Position numbers and translations under genes: made by a program
NCBI RefSeq assembly: GCF_014174215.1
Contig: NZ_JABEQL010000031.1
Span: 1-44,609 of the forward strand
Origin: Gluconacetobacter tumulicola
GTDB taxonomy: Bacteria > Pseudomonadota > Alphaproteobacteria > Acetobacterales > Acetobacteraceae
Direction of reading: 5' to 3'
Length of the DNA: 44,609 nucleotides
Notes under the pieces: model-generated
Told to the model about the DNA's origin: nothing
Databases searched by the model: none
The model's input: the letters and a program-made list of their open reading frames with translations, nothing else
Part shown: in pieces, positions 44,181 through 44,609 of the stretch
How positions within the stretch are numbered: the stretch's first letter is position 1
Layout of the letters: the number at the start of each line of letters is the position of its first letter

Positions 44181-44202
44181 CATCCTTTCGGATGGGGGTT
44201 TT
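44181..44202 (+). terminator. Short terminator after the exporter operon
   Basis: CATCC-TTTC-GGATG directly follows the stop codon, then GGGGTTTT. A 5-bp stem with a short T-run is weak but well placed. Confidence 0.4.
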
Positions 44203-44209
44203 CAGCGGA

Positions 44210-44453
44210 CACGCACATGATCCTGGCCTATGCCGGGGGGGGGGGGCGGATCTGCCGACCGTGGCAGATCTGCGCCGATGCGCGGGACGATCATTGTGCG
44301 CAGGCGGAAGCGTTTCTGGCGATGGAGGACGTGTTCGGGCCGCCTCTGCCGGATCATGACGGGCAGGTTGCGGCCATTGCGGATATGCTGCGGCGTCTCA
44401 CGGATGGGGATGTGCGGGCTGTGCTGCGTGAGGTCGCGAAAGCCTGTTCGTAA
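44210..44453 (+). pseudogene. Deleted partial copy of the mannitol dehydrogenase gene
   Basis: The first 31 bases match the intact gene from 38095, then a run of twelve G replaces GGGGGGCTGG. At the hexamer GGCAGA the sequence jumps to the intact gene's 38493 and runs to its TAA and a few bases beyond. I count 8 mismatches in 194 bases (44263-44456 against 38493-38686). The 347-base deletion plus the 2-base G insertion keeps the frame, giving a meaningless 78-codon frame from ATG 44217. The Rossmann and catalytic parts are absent. Confidence 0.9.
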
Positions 44454-44609
44454 AGGCGCGCGCGACCGCGGCTATGGCCGGGGAAGAACGAACCCGCTGC
44501 GCGGGAATGGTGTAGCGTGGCTGTCTGTCACCACGGCGTGAAACAGGTGTTTTATTTGAAGCTGACCTGATGGTCCGCCGCACTCTGGCTTGTGTCCAAC
44601 ACAAGGAGC
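44454..44609 (+). promoter_or_regulatory. Right-edge leader with a strong Shine-Dalgarno sequence
   Basis: No gene in these bases. A small stem CCCGC-TGC-GCGGG lies near 44495. The window ends with AAGGAG at 44603-44608, ideally placed for a start codon a few bases beyond the edge. A plus-strand gene therefore probably begins just outside the window. Confidence 0.45.

Overview
The window looks like chromosomal DNA of a GC-rich alphaproteobacterium, most likely an acetic acid bacterium (Acetobacteraceae, Gluconacetobacter/Komagataeibacter-like). I infer this from the gene families: DUF2849 and DUF934 in the sulfite reductase operon, an HPF protein carrying a cold-shock domain, a WaaA fused to a DUF374 domain, and a polyol dehydrogenase. 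No 16S or other decisive marker is present.

Layout. (1) 1-8154 is an accessory block with visibly lower GC than the rest. It starts with two transposase remnants (IS3-type and IS630-type). A LysR regulator follows, divergent from a run of plus-strand genes for a D-2-hydroxyacid dehydrogenase, an MFS transporter, a metallo-beta-lactamase-fold hydrolase, a BdcA-like SDR broken by three +1 frameshifts, an aldo/keto reductase and two SDRs. It reads as an inducible redox, lactone or detoxification cassette; its substrate is unknown. (2) 8126-12077 (minus) is a lipid A/Kdo operon: waaA (fused to a DUF374 acyltransferase-like domain), lpxK and an LpxL/HtrB-family acyltransferase. (3) 12264-18370 (minus) holds two adjoining sulfate-assimilation operons, cysH-cysD-cysNC and DUF2849-cysI-DUF934. 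Each has the same 25-bp dyad upstream. (4) 18674-25139 is core metabolism: a universal stress protein with pdxH (minus), fabI and aroC (plus), an OsmC-family protein (minus), and metX-metW (plus). (5) 25170-31846 carries a BadF/GlcNAc-kinase-like protein, an RhlE-type DEAD-box helicase, an MFS transporter and a membrane GGDEF-EAL protein. (6) 32339-38683 has the glycogen pair glgX-glgP (minus) and a divergent mannitol/polyol dehydrogenase (plus). (7) 38767-39336 is the HPF-CSD ribosome factor. (8) 39654-44180 is a tightly overlapping tripartite ABC exporter operon (HlyD adaptor, ATPase, ABC-2 permease, NodT-type outer-membrane factor). It is followed at 44210-44453 by a deleted second copy of the polyol dehydrogenase 3' end. 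A good Shine-Dalgarno sequence at the right edge implies a gene starting just outside the window.

The least ordinary signals are non-coding. Four copies of a 162-164 bp palindromic element (18391, 21219, 23080, 31777) share a core, but their outer arms differ between copies and are complementary within each copy. A core-less derivative sits between aroC and the OsmC gene with both stop codons inside its stem. On the minus strand each full copy carries an ATG and a similar short reading frame, and one copy appears to supply the start codon of the GGDEF-EAL gene. A second repeat family, T/A-rich and with two hairpins, has two copies (12138 and 27700), one of which encodes the C-terminus of an MFS transporter. 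The shared operator of the two cys operons is a candidate for an undescribed sulfur regulon site.
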